NCBI GenBank assembly: GCA_003963005.1
Contig: RXJW01000033.1
Coordinates: 18,411 to 82,410 of the forward strand
Length of the DNA: 64,000 nt
Direction: 5' to 3'
Origin: Burkholderiales bacterium
Lineage (GTDB): Bacteria; Pseudomonadota; Gammaproteobacteria; Burkholderiales; Burkholderiaceae_C
Position numbers and translations under genes: made by a program
Notes under the pieces: model-generated
Seen by the model: the letters and a program-made list of their open reading frames with translations, nothing else
Database searches by the model: none
Told to the model about the DNA's origin: nothing
Shown here: positions 50,703-60,240 of the stretch, one piece after another
Layout of the letters: every line of letters starts with the position of its first letter
Numbering within the stretch: position 1 is the stretch's first letter

Positions 50703-51887
50703 ATGCAACGACGCCACTTGCTCCAGCTCGGCCTCGGCGCCGCCACACTGCCGCTGCGAGGCTGGGCCGCCACGCCCGAGACCCCGCGGCTGCTGGTCGT
50801 CTTCCTGCGCGGCGCCTACGACGCCGCCAACCTGCTGGTGCCCACGTCGTCCAGCTTTTACTACGAAGCCCGGCCCAACATCGCGATCCCGAAGACGGCC
50901 GCGCTGCCGCTGGATGCCGACTGGGGCCTGGCCCCGGCGCTGTCAGAGACCATCCACCCGCTGTGGCTGAAGCAGCAGGCGGCCTTCGTTCCCTTCGCCG
51001 GCACCAACGACGCCTCCCGCAGCCATTTCGAAACCCAGGACCACATCGAGCTCGGCCAGCCCGACGAAGGCAGCCGTGATTTCCGCAGCGGCTTCATGAA
51101 CCGGCTCGCGGGTGTCCTCGGTGCAGGCGCGCCGGCCAGTTCGCGGCTGGAGGCCATGGCCTTCACCGAGCAGGTGCCGCTGATCCTGCGCGGCGACCTG
51201 CCGGTGGCCAACCAGGCCTTGCGCGACCTGGGCAAGCCGGCCATCAACGCGCAGCAGGCGCAGGTCATTGCCGGCATGTACGCCAACACGCGGCTCGCCG
51301 GCACCGTGAACAGCGGCTTCGAGGTGCGAGACGAGGTGTCGCGCGAAATGGCGGGCGAGATGGAAGCCGCGAGCCGCGGCGCGATCGCGGCCAAGGGCTT
51401 CGCGCTGGAAGCCCGCCGCGTCGCGCGGCTGATGCGCGATCGCGTCACGCTCGGCTTCATCGACGTGGGCGGCTGGGACACGCACGTCGGCGAAGGTGGG
51501 GCCACCGGGCAGCTCGCCACCAAGCTGGGCGAACTCGGCAAGGGCCTGGCGCTGTTCGCCGACGAGATGGGGCCACAGTGGAGGAACACCGTGGTGGTGG
51601 TCGTCAGCGAGTTCGGCCGCACCTTCCGTGAGAACGGCAACCGCGGCACCGACCACGGCCACGGCAGCGCCTACTGGGTGCTCGGCGGCAGCGTGAAGGG
51701 TGGGCGCATTGCGGGGGAACAGGTCGAGGTCAAGGCCTCGACGCTGTTCCAGAACCGAGACTACCCGGTGCTGAACGAGTACCGAGCGCTGTTCGGCGGG
51801 CTGGCCCGCCGGATGTACGGGCTGTCGGACGCGCAGCTCGCGACGGTCTTCCCCGGCGCCCGCCCGCGCGACCTGGGCCTGGTTTAA
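50703..51887 (+). CDS. DUF1501 family protein (sulfatase/phosphatase-like fold)
   Basis: 394 residues. Tat-type start MQRRHLLQLGLGAATLPLRGWAA, export probable. Family motifs: LVVFLRGAYDAANLLVP, HFETQDHIELG, GWDTHV, and VVVSEFGRTFRENGNRGTDHGHGSAYWVLGG, which carry the likely metal ligands (D/H). It is the partner of the DUF1800 gene upstream. Its TAA overlaps the convergent stop of the flavodoxin-like gene. Confidence 0.88.
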   Translation: MQRRHLLQLGLGAATLPLRGWAATPETPRLLVVFLRGAYDAANLLVPTSSSFYYEARPNIAIPKTAALPLDADWGLAPALSETIHPLWLKQQAAFVPFAGTNDASRSHFETQDHIELGQPDEGSRDFRSGFMNRLAGVLGAGAPASSRLEAMAFTEQVPLILRGDLPVANQALRDLGKPAINAQQAQVIAGMYANTRLAGTVNSGFEVRDEVSREMAGEMEAASRGAIAAKGFALEARRVARLMRDRVTLGFIDVGGWDTHVGEGGATGQLATKLGELGKGLALFADEMGPQWRNTVVVVVSEFGRTFRENGNRGTDHGHGSAYWVLGGSVKGGRIAGEQVEVKASTLFQNRDYPVLNEYRALFGGLARRMYGLSDAQLATVFPGARPRDLGLV

Positions 51888-52444
51888 GCGGACCGCACCC
51901 AGCGCGCAGCCACCGCCTTGATGCGCTCGCCAAAGGCCTTGGCCGTGGCGAAATCACCGGCGATCATCTCGTCGGGGGACGCGTCGCTGGGCGTCGTGGT
52001 CATCAGGCCGCTGAAGGAGGCCACGTAGTTGACATCGTCCCGCTTGGCCGCCTTGCTGTTGGACGGCATCAGGCCCGTGCCGACCCACACCATGGAGTGC
52101 TGCTGGCTCAGCGTGAACAGGTAGTGCAGCGTGGACAGCTTGTCGCCGTTCATCGACGCGCTGTTCGTGAAGCCGGCAGCCAGCTTGTCCTTCCAGGCCT
52201 GACCGAACCAGGCTTTGCTGGAGGCGTCGGCAAACTTCTTGAACTGCCAGCTGACGGTGCCCATGTAGGTGGGCGAGCCGAAGACGATCGCGTCGGCCGC
52301 GGCCAACGTGGCCCACTCCTCGTCCTTGAGGTTGCCCTCGGCGTCAATGGCGATGAGCTGCGCGCCCGCGCTCTCGGCAACTGTCTGGGCGATGCGCTGG
52401 GTATGGCCGTAGCCGGAGTGGTAGACAACAACGATCTTGCTCAT
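51884..52444 (-). CDS. flavodoxin-like NAD(P)H-dependent oxidoreductase (WrbA-like)
   Basis: 186 residues from the ATG at 52444 (AGGAATCTCC region upstream with GGAG-like bases). FMN-binding loops: YHSGYGHTQRIAQTVAE (phosphate loop), GSPTYMGTVSWQFKKFADAS and NSASMNGDKLSTLHYLFTLSQQHSMVW. The short form and the motif order suggest a flavodoxin/NADPH-quinone reductase of the WrbA superfamily. It is co-oriented with, and 33 bases downstream of, the pirin gene; pirin/flavodoxin/LysR clusters are common and respond to redox-active aromatics in other species. Confidence 0.85.
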   Translation of the reverse strand: MSKIVVVYHSGYGHTQRIAQTVAESAGAQLIAIDAEGNLKDEEWATLAAADAIVFGSPTYMGTVSWQFKKFADASSKAWFGQAWKDKLAAGFTNSASMNGDKLSTLHYLFTLSQQHSMVWVGTGLMPSNSKAAKRDDVNYVASFSGLMTTTPSDASPDEMIAGDFATAKAFGERIKAVAARWVRSA

Positions 52445-52476
52445 GGAGATTCCTCTGCAGGGGTTGGGGAATGGGG

Positions 52477-53214
52477 TCAAGCGGCGAGGTCGAAGACGAG
52501 GACTTCGGCATCCTGGCCGGCGGTCAGGTCGAGCTGCGATGTTTGCCGGATCTGCAAGGCATCACCCGCCGTCAGGTCATGCCCGTTGACCTTCAGCGAA
52601 CCGCGCACCAAGTGCACGTAGGCGAGGCGGCCGGGCGCGAGATCCAACGCCGCCGACTCGGTGCCGTCGAAGAGACCGGCGTAGAGCCGCGCGTCGGCAT
52701 GGATCGTCACTGCGCCGTCGGCGCCGTCGTTGGCAGCGACCAGCCGCAGCTGGCCGCGCTTGGACGCCACGTCGAAATGCCTCTGCTCGTAGCTCGGCGC
52801 GATGCCGCGGGCATCCGGCTGGATCCAGATCTGCAGGAAGTGCGTGGTCTGGTCCTTCGCATGGTTGAACTCGCTGTGCAGCACGCCGGTGCCGGCGCTC
52901 ATGCGCTGCACATCGCCCGGGCGGATCACGCCCGAGGCCTTGCCGCTTTGCGCAGCGCCCTGCTCGCCGTTGCCCATGCTGTCCTTGTGGGCGAGTTCAC
53001 CCGACAGCACGTAGCTGATGATCTCCATGTCGCGGTGCCCGTGCGTGCCGAAGCCGGTGCCCGGGGCGATCTTGTCCTCGTTGATCACGCGCAGCGCGCC
53101 GAAGCCCATGCGGGCCGGGTCGTAGTAGTCGGCGAAGGAGAAGCTGTGGAAGGACTTCAGCCAGCCGTGATCGGCATAGCCGCGGTCGCTGGACTTGATC
53201 AGTTGGATGGTCAT
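52477..53214 (-). CDS. pirin family protein (bicupin)
   Basis: 245 residues from the ATG at 53214, where GGAGTC lies upstream. Pirin N-domain: FHSFSFADYYDPARMGFGALRVINED, then the metal-site histidines in GFGTHGHRDMEIISYVLSGELAH and VLHSEFNHAK with a glutamate nearby. The C-domain has LAYVHLVRGSLKVNG. Bacterial pirins (YhaK/YhhW type) can have quercetinase activity or sense redox state. Divergent from a LysR gene; likely regulated by it. Confidence 0.9.
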   Translation of the reverse strand: MTIQLIKSSDRGYADHGWLKSFHSFSFADYYDPARMGFGALRVINEDKIAPGTGFGTHGHRDMEIISYVLSGELAHKDSMGNGEQGAAQSGKASGVIRPGDVQRMSAGTGVLHSEFNHAKDQTTHFLQIWIQPDARGIAPSYEQRHFDVASKRGQLRLVAANDGADGAVTIHADARLYAGLFDGTESAALDLAPGRLAYVHLVRGSLKVNGHDLTAGDALQIRQTSQLDLTAGQDAEVLVFDLAA

Positions 53215-53302
53215 GGAGGACTCCTGCGCTGTTGAATTCGTCGATGGAGTCAATGTAGGTGCGCCCCCTCGCGGCATCGATCGGCCGACGCTGAGGACAC
53301 CA

Positions 53303-53317
53303 TTCAAATAGACTGAA
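53303..53317. promoter_or_regulatory. candidate LysR binding dyad between pirin and LysR genes
   Basis: TTCA-N7-TGAA (TTCAAATAGACTGAA) contains the T-N11-A core of LysR-type boxes and ends 3 bases before the LysR ATG. It lies in the 106-base divergent region and could mediate autorepression and pirin-operon activation. Confidence 0.4.
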
Positions 53318-53320
53318 CGC

Positions 53321-54289
53321 ATGCCGACCTCCACCGACAAACGCCGCGCCCTCACGCCCGAGGCGCTGGCCATGATGGACACCATCGCCCGCACGGGCAG
53401 CTTCGCCGCCGCCGCCCGCGAGATGGGCCGCGTGCCCTCGGCGCTGACCTACTCCGTGCGCCAGCTGGAAGACGCGCTGGACGTGCTGCTCTTCGACCGC
53501 AGCTCGCGGCAGGCCGTCCTCACCAGCGCCGGCCAGGAACTGCTGCACGAGGGCCGCCGGCTGCTGCAGGAACTCGACGCCGTCGCCAACCGCGTGCGGC
53601 GCATCGCCACCGGCTGGGAAAGCGAGCTAACGCTGGTCATGGACGACGCCGTCGCCCGCCGGGCGGTATTCGACCTGATGGAGGCCTTCTACGCCGAGCG
53701 CTGCGAGGACGGCACGCCGCCGCCCACCCGGCTCAAGCTGCGCGTGGAGGTGCTGGCCGGCACCTGGGAAGCCCTGCTGCACGGCCAGGCTGATCTCGCC
53801 ATCGGCGTGCCGGCCCAGGCCGCCAGCAGCAACATCCACTGCGAACCGGCCGGCGAGATGGAGTTCGCCTTCTGCATCGCGCCGCACCACCCGCTCGCCG
53901 CGCTGCCCGAGCCGTTGAGCGCCGCCCAGATCGCCGAGCACCGGATCATTGCCGTGGCCGACAGCGCCCGCACGCTGGCGCCGATCACGGTCGGCCTGCT
54001 GCCCGGGCAGGACGTGCTGACGCTGCCGTCGATGGCCACCAAGCTGGAGGCGATGCTGCGCGGCCTGGGCTGCGGCTCGCTGCCGGTCAGCATGGTGCGC
54101 CGGCACCTCGAGGCCGGGCGCCTCGTGCGCAAGTCGACCTACGAAGGCCGCCGCGCCGGCGTCATGCACTACGCCTGGCGCGACACCGGCCAGACGCCCG
54201 GCAAGGCCTTGGCCTGGTGGCTCGACCGCCTGCGCAGCGACACCACACGCCGCGCCCTGCTCGACCAGCACGAAGGGCTGCTGCTCTGA
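53321..54289 (+). CDS. LysR-family regulator divergent from pirin
   Basis: 322 residues. [46 protein letters not shown] then [19 protein letters not shown]. Effector domain about 100-300. The close pairing with pirin and flavodoxin genes on the other strand suggests control of that pair. Its stop shares a base with the ATG of gluQ (TGATG), giving translational coupling to an unrelated tRNA-modification gene. Confidence 0.88.
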   Translation: MPTSTDKRRALTPEALAMMDTIARTGSFAAAAREMGRVPSALTYSVRQLEDALDVLLFDRSSRQAVLTSAGQELLHEGRRLLQELDAVANRVRRIATGWESELTLVMDDAVARRAVFDLMEAFYAERCEDGTPPPTRLKLRVEVLAGTWEALLHGQADLAIGVPAQAASSNIHCEPAGEMEFAFCIAPHHPLAALPEPLSAAQIAEHRIIAVADSARTLAPITVGLLPGQDVLTLPSMATKLEAMLRGLGCGSLPVSMVRRHLEAGRLVRKSTYEGRRAGVMHYAWRDTGQTPGKALAWWLDRLRSDTTRRALLDQHEGLLL

Positions 54290-55209
54290 TGGGCTACCGC
54301 GGCCGCTTCGCGCCCTCGCCCACCGGCCCGCTGCACGAGGGTTCGCTGGTGGCGGCGCTGGCGAGCTGGCTCGATGCCCGGGCGCACCGCGGTGCCTGGC
54401 TGGTGCGCATCGAGGACATCGACACGCCGCGATGCCCGCCGGGCACGGACGAGATCATCCTCGGCCAGCTCGCCGCGCTCGGGCTGCACCCGGACGAGCC
54501 GCCGGTCTGGCAGTCCCGCCGCAGTGCGCGCTACCAGGCAGCGCTCGACCGTCTGGTCAGTGCCGACCTCGCCTACGGCTGCGCGTGCACGCGCGCGGAG
54601 ATCGCCGCTGCCTACGAACGCACGATCGGCCCGCGCCCGAAGCACGGCGAACTCGTCTACCCGGGCACCTGTCGCAACGGCACGCAAGGCCGCCCCGCGC
54701 GCGCCTGGCGTTTTCGCGTGCAAGGCCAGGTCGATTGGCAGGACCGCCGGCTGGGCCCGCAATCGCAGGACGTGGCACAAGCGGTGGGCGACTTCGTGTT
54801 GAAGCGCGCCGACGGCCTGTGGGCCTACCAGCTCGCCGTCGTCGTGGATGACGCCGACCAGGGCGTCACCGACGTCGTCCGCGGCGAGGACCTGGCCGAC
54901 AACACGCCCCGCCAGATCGCGCTGCAACGCGCACTCGGCCTGCCGACGCCGCGCTACCTGCACACGCCGCTGGTGATGGCGGCCGACGGGCACAAGCTGT
55001 CCAAGCAGAACGGCGCGGCAGCGATCGATCTTGCAGCGCCGGCTGCCCGGCTGCGTGAGGCGGCCACCCGACTCGGCTTGCGCGGCCTGCCCACCCCCGA
55101 GGATGTCGGTGGCCTGCTCGCTGCCGCGGTCACCGCTTGGGCGGCGTCGATCCCCGGCGTCACTGGGGAACACGGTGCAGCGGCGACAATGCCCCAATCC
55201 CCACATTGA
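54289..55209 (+). CDS. gluQ: glutamyl-Q tRNA(Asp) synthetase
   Basis: 306 residues, lacking the anticodon-binding domain of true GluRS. It glutamylates the queuosine base in tRNA(Asp). HIGH-like motif [27 protein letters not shown], zinc site formed by C-x-C ([10 protein letters not shown]) with downstream tyrosine and cysteine (YPGTCRNG), and KMSKS-like HKLSKQNGA. All four features separate GluQRS from GltX. The start was chosen at 54289, overlapping the LysR stop. FKBP gene follows after 10 bases. Confidence 0.93.
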   Translation: MGYRGRFAPSPTGPLHEGSLVAALASWLDARAHRGAWLVRIEDIDTPRCPPGTDEIILGQLAALGLHPDEPPVWQSRRSARYQAALDRLVSADLAYGCACTRAEIAAAYERTIGPRPKHGELVYPGTCRNGTQGRPARAWRFRVQGQVDWQDRRLGPQSQDVAQAVGDFVLKRADGLWAYQLAVVVDDADQGVTDVVRGEDLADNTPRQIALQRALGLPTPRYLHTPLVMAADGHKLSKQNGAAAIDLAAPAARLREAATRLGLRGLPTPEDVGGLLAAAVTAWAASIPGVTGEHGAAATMPQSPH

Positions 55210-55219
55210 AAGACTCCTC

Positions 55220-55942
55220 ATGAACACGACGCCCAGCGGCCTGCAGTACGAAGACACCGTCGAAGGCGACGGCAAGCAGGCCGCCGCCGGCCATGATGTG
55301 ACCGTGCACTACACCGGCTGGCTGTGGGTGGACGGTGCCAAGGCCGCCAAGTTCGACTCCAGCCTGGACCGCCGCGACCCCTTCGAATTCGAGCTCGGTG
55401 CCGGCATGGTCATCCGCGGCTGGGACGAAGGCGTGCAGGGCATGAAAATCGGCGGAAAGCGCACCCTCATCATCCCCGCGAGCCTCGGCTACGGTGCGCG
55501 CGGCGCAGGCGGCGTGATTCCGCCCAATGCCACGCTGTGCTTCGAAGTCGAACTGCTCGGCCTGGCCGGCGGCCCGGAGCCGGTCGAGCTGAACCTGCAC
55601 ACCACCTCCAGCGGCCTGCAGTACGAAGACCGCCTGGTGGGCGAAGGCGCCGAGGCCACCAAGGGCCAGCGCGTGTCGGTGCACTACACCGGCTGGCTCT
55701 ACAAGGACGGCCTGCGCGGCAAGAAATTCGACTCCAGCAAGGACCGCGGCCAGCCCTTCAAGTTCCGCCTGGGCGGCGGCGAGGTCATCCAGGGCTGGGA
55801 CGAGGGCGTGCAGGGCATGAAGGTCGGCGGCACGCGCATGCTCGTGCTGCCGCCGGAACTCGGCTACGGCGCACACGGCGCGGGCGGCGTGATCCCGCCG
55901 AACGCCACGCTGCTGTTCGAAGTGGACCTGCTGGCCGTCTGA
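55220..55942 (+). CDS. tandem FKBP-type peptidyl-prolyl isomerase
   Basis: 240 residues made of two complete FKBP domains in a row (about 1-117 and 124-240). Each begins SGLQYED, then VTVHYTGWL / VSVHYTGWL, KFDSS, a GWDEGVQGMK core (VIRGWDEGVQGMKIG and VIQGWDEGVQGMKVG) and ends LGYGARGAGGVIPPNATL / LGYGAHGAGGVIPPNATL. Bacterial FKBPs of this class are usually single-domain, about 110-120 residues. Domain duplication at the protein and DNA level is evident. No signal peptide, so cytoplasmic. It catalyses prolyl isomerisation during folding; why two domains is unknown. Confidence 0.92.
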   Translation: MNTTPSGLQYEDTVEGDGKQAAAGHDVTVHYTGWLWVDGAKAAKFDSSLDRRDPFEFELGAGMVIRGWDEGVQGMKIGGKRTLIIPASLGYGARGAGGVIPPNATLCFEVELLGLAGGPEPVELNLHTTSSGLQYEDRLVGEGAEATKGQRVSVHYTGWLYKDGLRGKKFDSSKDRGQPFKFRLGGGEVIQGWDEGVQGMKVGGTRMLVLPPELGYGAHGAGGVIPPNATLLFEVDLLAV

Positions 55943-55951
55943 CGGCCCGGC

Positions 55952-58339
55952 TCAGACGTCGCTGCCGAACATCGTCGTCGGCGGCGACGACACATGCGTG
56001 CTGCGCCAGGGCATGATGCGGGAGTCCACGGCATCGACGGGGCCGGTGACCGGGCGCCCGGCCAGCCAGTCGTGCAGCTTGGGCAGCGGCATGGGTCGCG
56101 CGACGAGATAGCCCTGCACCTCGTCGCAGCGGATCGCGCGGATGACCGCGAGTTCGCGCTCGGTCTCGACGCCCTCGGCCACCGTGCGCATGCCCAGCAC
56201 GCCGGCCATCTGCACGATGGTGTTGACGATGGCGCGAGCATCGGCGTGCTCGGTCAGCGAGCGCACGAAGGAGCGGTCGATCTTCAAGGTGTGGAACGGG
56301 AACGCACGCAGGTAGGCCAGCGACGAGAACCCGGTGCCGAAGTCGTCCAGCGCCACCTGCACCCCGAGTTCGCGCAGCGCGTGCAGGCGCTTGAGCGCCG
56401 CCTGGGCGTCTTCCAGCATCAGGGATTCGGTCACTTCCAGGTGCAGCAGGCTTGGCGCCACGCCGGCGCGCGCCAGGATGCGCTCCACGCTCTGGACAAA
56501 GCCCGGCTGCATCAGCTGCAGCGGTGACACGTTCACGGCCACCGTCAGCGCCGACAGCTGCCGCACCGCCTGGCAGGCATGCTGCAAGGCCAGCGAGCCG
56601 AGTTCATGGATCAGGCCGCAGCGCTCGGCCGCCGGAATGAATTCACCGGGCGAGATGGAGCCCAGCGTCGGGTGCTCCCAGCGCATCAGGGCCTCGACGC
56701 CGAGGGCCCGCAGCGTGCGCGCGTCGACCTTGGGCTGGAAGTGCAGCTCGAACTGGCCCTGTGACAGCCCCTCGCGCAGCGCCTGCTCGACGGTGTTCAT
56801 GCGGCGGCTCGCCGCGCCGAGCGAACTGGCGTAGACCACGCTGCGGCCGCGCCCGGAGCGCTTGGCGTCGTACAGCGCGAGGTCGGCATTGACCATCAGG
56901 TCCTCGACGTTGGCGGTGCTCGCATCCAGCCGCGCCAGGCCGACGCTGGCGCCCACGTGAACACGCTTCGGGCCCAGCTCGATGGGTTCGCTGAGCTTGT
57001 CGATGACGAGCGTGGCCATCGCCTGCGGCGCCAGGCGCGGCGCCTCGCCCAGGCGCAGCATCGCGAACTCGTCGCCACCCAGCCGGCCGACCAGGTCGCC
57101 ATCCTCGGCCAGGGCCATCAGGCGCCCTGCCACCACGCGCAGCACCTCATCGCCGGCCGAATGGCCGGAGCTGTCATTCACGACCTTGAAGTGGTCCAGG
57201 TCGATCGACAGCAGCCAGCCCGAATGGCCGAGCGACAAGGCCGCCTGCGCTGCGTTCAACAGCGCCCGGCGGTTGGACAGGCCGGTCAGCGAGTCCAGCT
57301 CGGCCTGCATGCGCAGTTGGTTCTCGAAGCGCTGCGCCTCGGTGACATCCGCAATCACGCCACGCCAGGCGCCGGAGGTGGAACCGTCCGAGACCATGAT
57401 CGGCTTGGCGCTCAAGGCCCACCACTGGGCCTGTTCGCCGCGGCCGATCTGCAGCTTGAGGTCCCGGAACGGACGCCCGAGCGCCCAGGCGGCCAGCAGC
57501 GGACCCGGCTCGTGGGCGCGGCTCGCAAACCACTGCGGGAGTCGCACTTCGCCCAAGCGCTCCAGCGGCACCCCCATCAGGCCGGCCAGTCGGGCGGACC
57601 GGTGGACGAGGAAGCCCTTGGAATCGGTCTCCCAGAGCGCGTCGCTGGCGTTCTCCTCGAAATCGCGCAGCAGCAGCGACACCACCTGCTGCTGGCGCGC
57701 ATGCTGGTGGCGCGCACGCAGCAAGGCGGTGGCCTGACGGGCCAGGGCCATCGCCGCGAGGGACACCACCGTGGCGTAGCTCAGCAGCAGCACGGCGACC
57801 AGCGTGAAGATGGGCTCCTGCGCCCGCCACAGTGCGAACAGCGAGCCCGCGACGATCAGCCAGGTGTAGGCCAGGCTTGCCCAGGGGAGCATGGCCAGCG
57901 CGAATGCGCCAGCGCCCAGCATGCCCGTGACGAGGGTGGCCAGCAGCACGCGTTCGGCCGGCGGTGCCGGTGCAAACCAGATCGCTGCGGCGGCGCCCCA
58001 GCACGTGCCGAGCAAGGCCGCATGCACGGTGCCGCGCCGGAAGCCCTTGGCCGACACCTTGGTCGTGCGCCTGCCGCGCCCCTTCCACCAGCCCCACAGG
58101 CCGAACACCGCAATCAGGCCGAGCACGAGGCTCCAGGCCAGCAGCGCCACGATGCCCGAGAGGCCGACCGCCATCCAGACGAAGCCGCCCGCGACCAGGT
58201 TGGCGGCCATCAGCAGCGGCGTCAGCCGCGACAACTGCGCCAGATGCTCGGCACGGATGCGGGCCGATTCGACGTCACCGTCGGCGTACAGCTCGAACGT
58301 CCCTTGCCATCGATTCCAAAACCCCGCCACCTGCGTCAT
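55952..58339 (-). CDS. membrane GGDEF-EAL protein with PAS domain
   Basis: 795 residues. Order: about 190 residues with about six membrane segments (LTPLLMAANLVAGGFVWMAVGL onward), a PAS-like domain (about 220-340, ending ITADVTEAQRFENQL-type linker), GGDEF domain with intact GGDEF (GRLGGDEFAML), and EAL domain with intact EAL (GVEALMRWEHP) plus DDFGTGFSSL and the phosphodiesterase loop. Both catalytic signatures are complete, so it can in principle make and break cyclic-di-GMP. Converges on the FKBP gene with 9 bases between stops. It faces the chemosensory cluster across the 372-base divergent region. Confidence 0.92.
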   Translation of the reverse strand: MTQVAGFWNRWQGTFELYADGDVESARIRAEHLAQLSRLTPLLMAANLVAGGFVWMAVGLSGIVALLAWSLVLGLIAVFGLWGWWKGRGRRTTKVSAKGFRRGTVHAALLGTCWGAAAAIWFAPAPPAERVLLATLVTGMLGAGAFALAMLPWASLAYTWLIVAGSLFALWRAQEPIFTLVAVLLLSYATVVSLAAMALARQATALLRARHQHARQQQVVSLLLRDFEENASDALWETDSKGFLVHRSARLAGLMGVPLERLGEVRLPQWFASRAHEPGPLLAAWALGRPFRDLKLQIGRGEQAQWWALSAKPIMVSDGSTSGAWRGVIADVTEAQRFENQLRMQAELDSLTGLSNRRALLNAAQAALSLGHSGWLLSIDLDHFKVVNDSSGHSAGDEVLRVVAGRLMALAEDGDLVGRLGGDEFAMLRLGEAPRLAPQAMATLVIDKLSEPIELGPKRVHVGASVGLARLDASTANVEDLMVNADLALYDAKRSGRGRSVVYASSLGAASRRMNTVEQALREGLSQGQFELHFQPKVDARTLRALGVEALMRWEHPTLGSISPGEFIPAAERCGLIHELGSLALQHACQAVRQLSALTVAVNVSPLQLMQPGFVQSVERILARAGVAPSLLHLEVTESLMLEDAQAALKRLHALRELGVQVALDDFGTGFSSLAYLRAFPFHTLKIDRSFVRSLTEHADARAIVNTIVQMAGVLGMRTVAEGVETERELAVIRAIRCDEVQGYLVARPMPLPKLHDWLAGRPVTGPVDAVDSRIMPWRSTHVSSPPTTMFGSDV

Positions 58340-58711
58340 CCCAACGCGATCTCTCGCCCCGCTTCTTGATCCAGCATCGTAGCCAGGGGGACGCCGCCTG
58401 CGCGCGTGCCACCCAGGACCGTCCGTGCCGGATGCCGCGCAACCCGCGAATCACTGGCACGGCCATGGCAGCGCCCGCCGCGGCGCCGAACCGTGCCGCA
58501 TCCCGCCCCGGCGCCAACTTGTGCGCACAAATGCCGCCGCTCGCTGCAAGTTTCTGCAGCCCCCCTTCCACATCGCATTCAATTCGGCAAAATTGATATC
58601 AACGAACAAAAAGGTAGTCGCCGACACCGTACAACGCCATCCACGCCGTCGAAGACCCAAAGTTCGCTCCAACAAATGATTAAATCAGCATTTTCGTCAA
58701 GAGATCCGGCC
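58340..58711. other. divergent promoter region between the GGDEF-EAL gene and chemosensory cluster
   Basis: 372 bases. The half near the GGDEF-EAL gene is GC-rich and featureless; from about 58565 to 58700 it is markedly AT-rich with the perfect 10-bp palindrome TTGATATCAA at 58593-58602. This is not an FNR box, which needs four bases between half-sites. Promoters for both directions are expected here but no convincing -35/-10 pair stood out. Confidence 0.5.
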
Positions 58712-59848
58712 ATGGCTACGCAGGTGCCGACGTCGCCAGTCTCGCGTGGGCTGCTGATGGTGAGCGTCGCGGGCTGGGGGCTCGCAGGCGGGGCCTTGCT
58801 GTTCGGCGGCATGGCGGCGGCGTGGACGATCTGGGCGCTGGCCGCCCTGGCGGGCGCGGGGTGGGCCGCCTTGCGCCCGGCTGGGGGAAGCACCGGGCGC
58901 ACGGGACACGACACGCCGCAGGCCCTGGCGGAACGCCTCGACCAGGCGACACGCACCTGGACGACACACCTGTCGACGGCCCAGACGCAATTGCGCGACG
59001 CTGTCGAGCAGATGCTGGGCGCTTTCGGCGACATCCTGGGCCAGCTCGACGGGCTGATCGCTCCCGAGGGTGGCGCCGAGGCCGACCGCAACCGTCTGGC
59101 GATGCTGGCCCAATGCGACGAGCAGTTGCGGGGCCTGCTGACCCAGTTCAACGGCTTCGTGGAATCACGCAACGAAGTGCTCGGCACGGTGCGCAGCCTG
59201 GGTGAGGCCTCCGGCCGCCTGCACACGATGGCGGAGGACGTCTCCAGCATCGCCCGGCACACGAATCTGCTGTCGATCAATGCCGCGATCGAAGCAGCGC
59301 GCGCCGGCCCGGCGGGACGCGGCTTTGCCGTCGTGGCCAACGAGGTGCGCCGTCTGTCGACCGAATCCGGCGAGACCGGCCTGCGCATCGGCAACCAGTT
59401 GACGCAATTCAACGAGCAAATGCAGCAGGCGCTGCGCGACGCCACCCGTACCGCCGAGCGCGACCACGATGCCATCCAGGCCTCCGAGCAAACCGTGAGC
59501 GCCGTCGTGGCGCAGGTGAATGCCGCCGTCTCGGCGCTCGAACAGCGCAACGCCGCCCAGAGCGCGCAGGGCGAAGCCGTCAAGGCGCGGGTGGAGCAGT
59601 TGCTGATGGCCTTCCAGTTCCAGGACCGGGTCCACCAGATCCTGGATCAGCTGCGCACGTCGATGACCGAGGCGTCCGCCGCCCTGCACGGCACGGTCAG
59701 CGCCGGGGCAGCCCCCGATGCCCAGGCCTGGCAAGCCGTGCTGACTGCTGGCTACACGACCGCTGAGCAGCGCGCCGTGACGCACACCCGCCCCACCTCC
59801 GCCGCCCGAGCCTCCGCGGCATCGCCCCCCGAGACCACCTTCTTCTGA
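58712..59848 (+). CDS. methyl-accepting chemotaxis-like signalling protein without HAMP
   Basis: 378 residues from the ATG at 58712 (GAGA 7 bases upstream; an ATG at 58676 lacks a ribosome site). Two close hydrophobic segments at the N-terminus ([40 protein letters not shown]), then a coiled-coil region and the conserved MCP hairpin tip ([38 protein letters not shown]). There is no periplasmic sensor and no HAMP domain. The C-terminal part has [22 protein letters not shown]. First gene of a cluster MCP - CheY - STAS - CheA - PAS-MCP, so it probably feeds that CheA. Confidence 0.85.
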   Translation: MATQVPTSPVSRGLLMVSVAGWGLAGGALLFGGMAAAWTIWALAALAGAGWAALRPAGGSTGRTGHDTPQALAERLDQATRTWTTHLSTAQTQLRDAVEQMLGAFGDILGQLDGLIAPEGGAEADRNRLAMLAQCDEQLRGLLTQFNGFVESRNEVLGTVRSLGEASGRLHTMAEDVSSIARHTNLLSINAAIEAARAGPAGRGFAVVANEVRRLSTESGETGLRIGNQLTQFNEQMQQALRDATRTAERDHDAIQASEQTVSAVVAQVNAAVSALEQRNAAQSAQGEAVKARVEQLLMAFQFQDRVHQILDQLRTSMTEASAALHGTVSAGAAPDAQAWQAVLTAGYTTAEQRAVTHTRPTSAARASAASPPETTFF

Positions 59849-59855
59849 GGTAGCC

Positions 59856-60227
59856 ATGGCCAAGACCATCCTGATCGTCGACGACTCCACTTCACTGCGC
59901 ACCGTCGTGCGCCTGGCCCTGAACCGTGCCGGCTACGACGTGCTGGAAGCCGGCGACGGCGTGGCCGCACTGGAGGTGCTCGGCAAGGCGCCCAAGGTGC
60001 ACCTCATCGTGTGTGACGTGAACATGCCCAACATGGACGGCATCACCTTCGTCACGCAGATCAAGCAGCACCCCCGGCACCGCTTCATCCCCGTCGTCAT
60101 GCTGACCACGGAAGGCGAGGAAGACGCCAAGAACCGCGGCCGCGCCGCCGGCGCCAAGGCCTGGATCGTCAAGCCCTTCAACCCGCCGCAGCTGCTGGAC
60201 GCGGTGTCCAAGCTCGTGCTGGCCTGA
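59856..60227 (+). CDS. CheY-like single-domain response regulator
   Basis: 123 residues. Phosphoacceptor D54 (VCDVNMPNMDG), acidic pair D9 D10, T84 (MLTTEGEE) and K106 (IVKPF) are all present, so it is a normal receiver. AGGTAG lies 5 bases before the ATG. No output domain. Located 7 bases after the MCP gene and 13 before the STAS gene; probable target of the CheA two genes downstream. Confidence 0.92.
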   Translation: MAKTILIVDDSTSLRTVVRLALNRAGYDVLEAGDGVAALEVLGKAPKVHLIVCDVNMPNMDGITFVTQIKQHPRHRFIPVVMLTTEGEEDAKNRGRAAGAKAWIVKPFNPPQLLDAVSKLVLA

Positions 60228-60240
60228 CCGGGAGATCGCG

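Noticed and set aside
58593..58602. TTGATATCAA as an FNR box
   Set aside because: FNR sites need four bases between TTGAT and ATCAA; here there are none.
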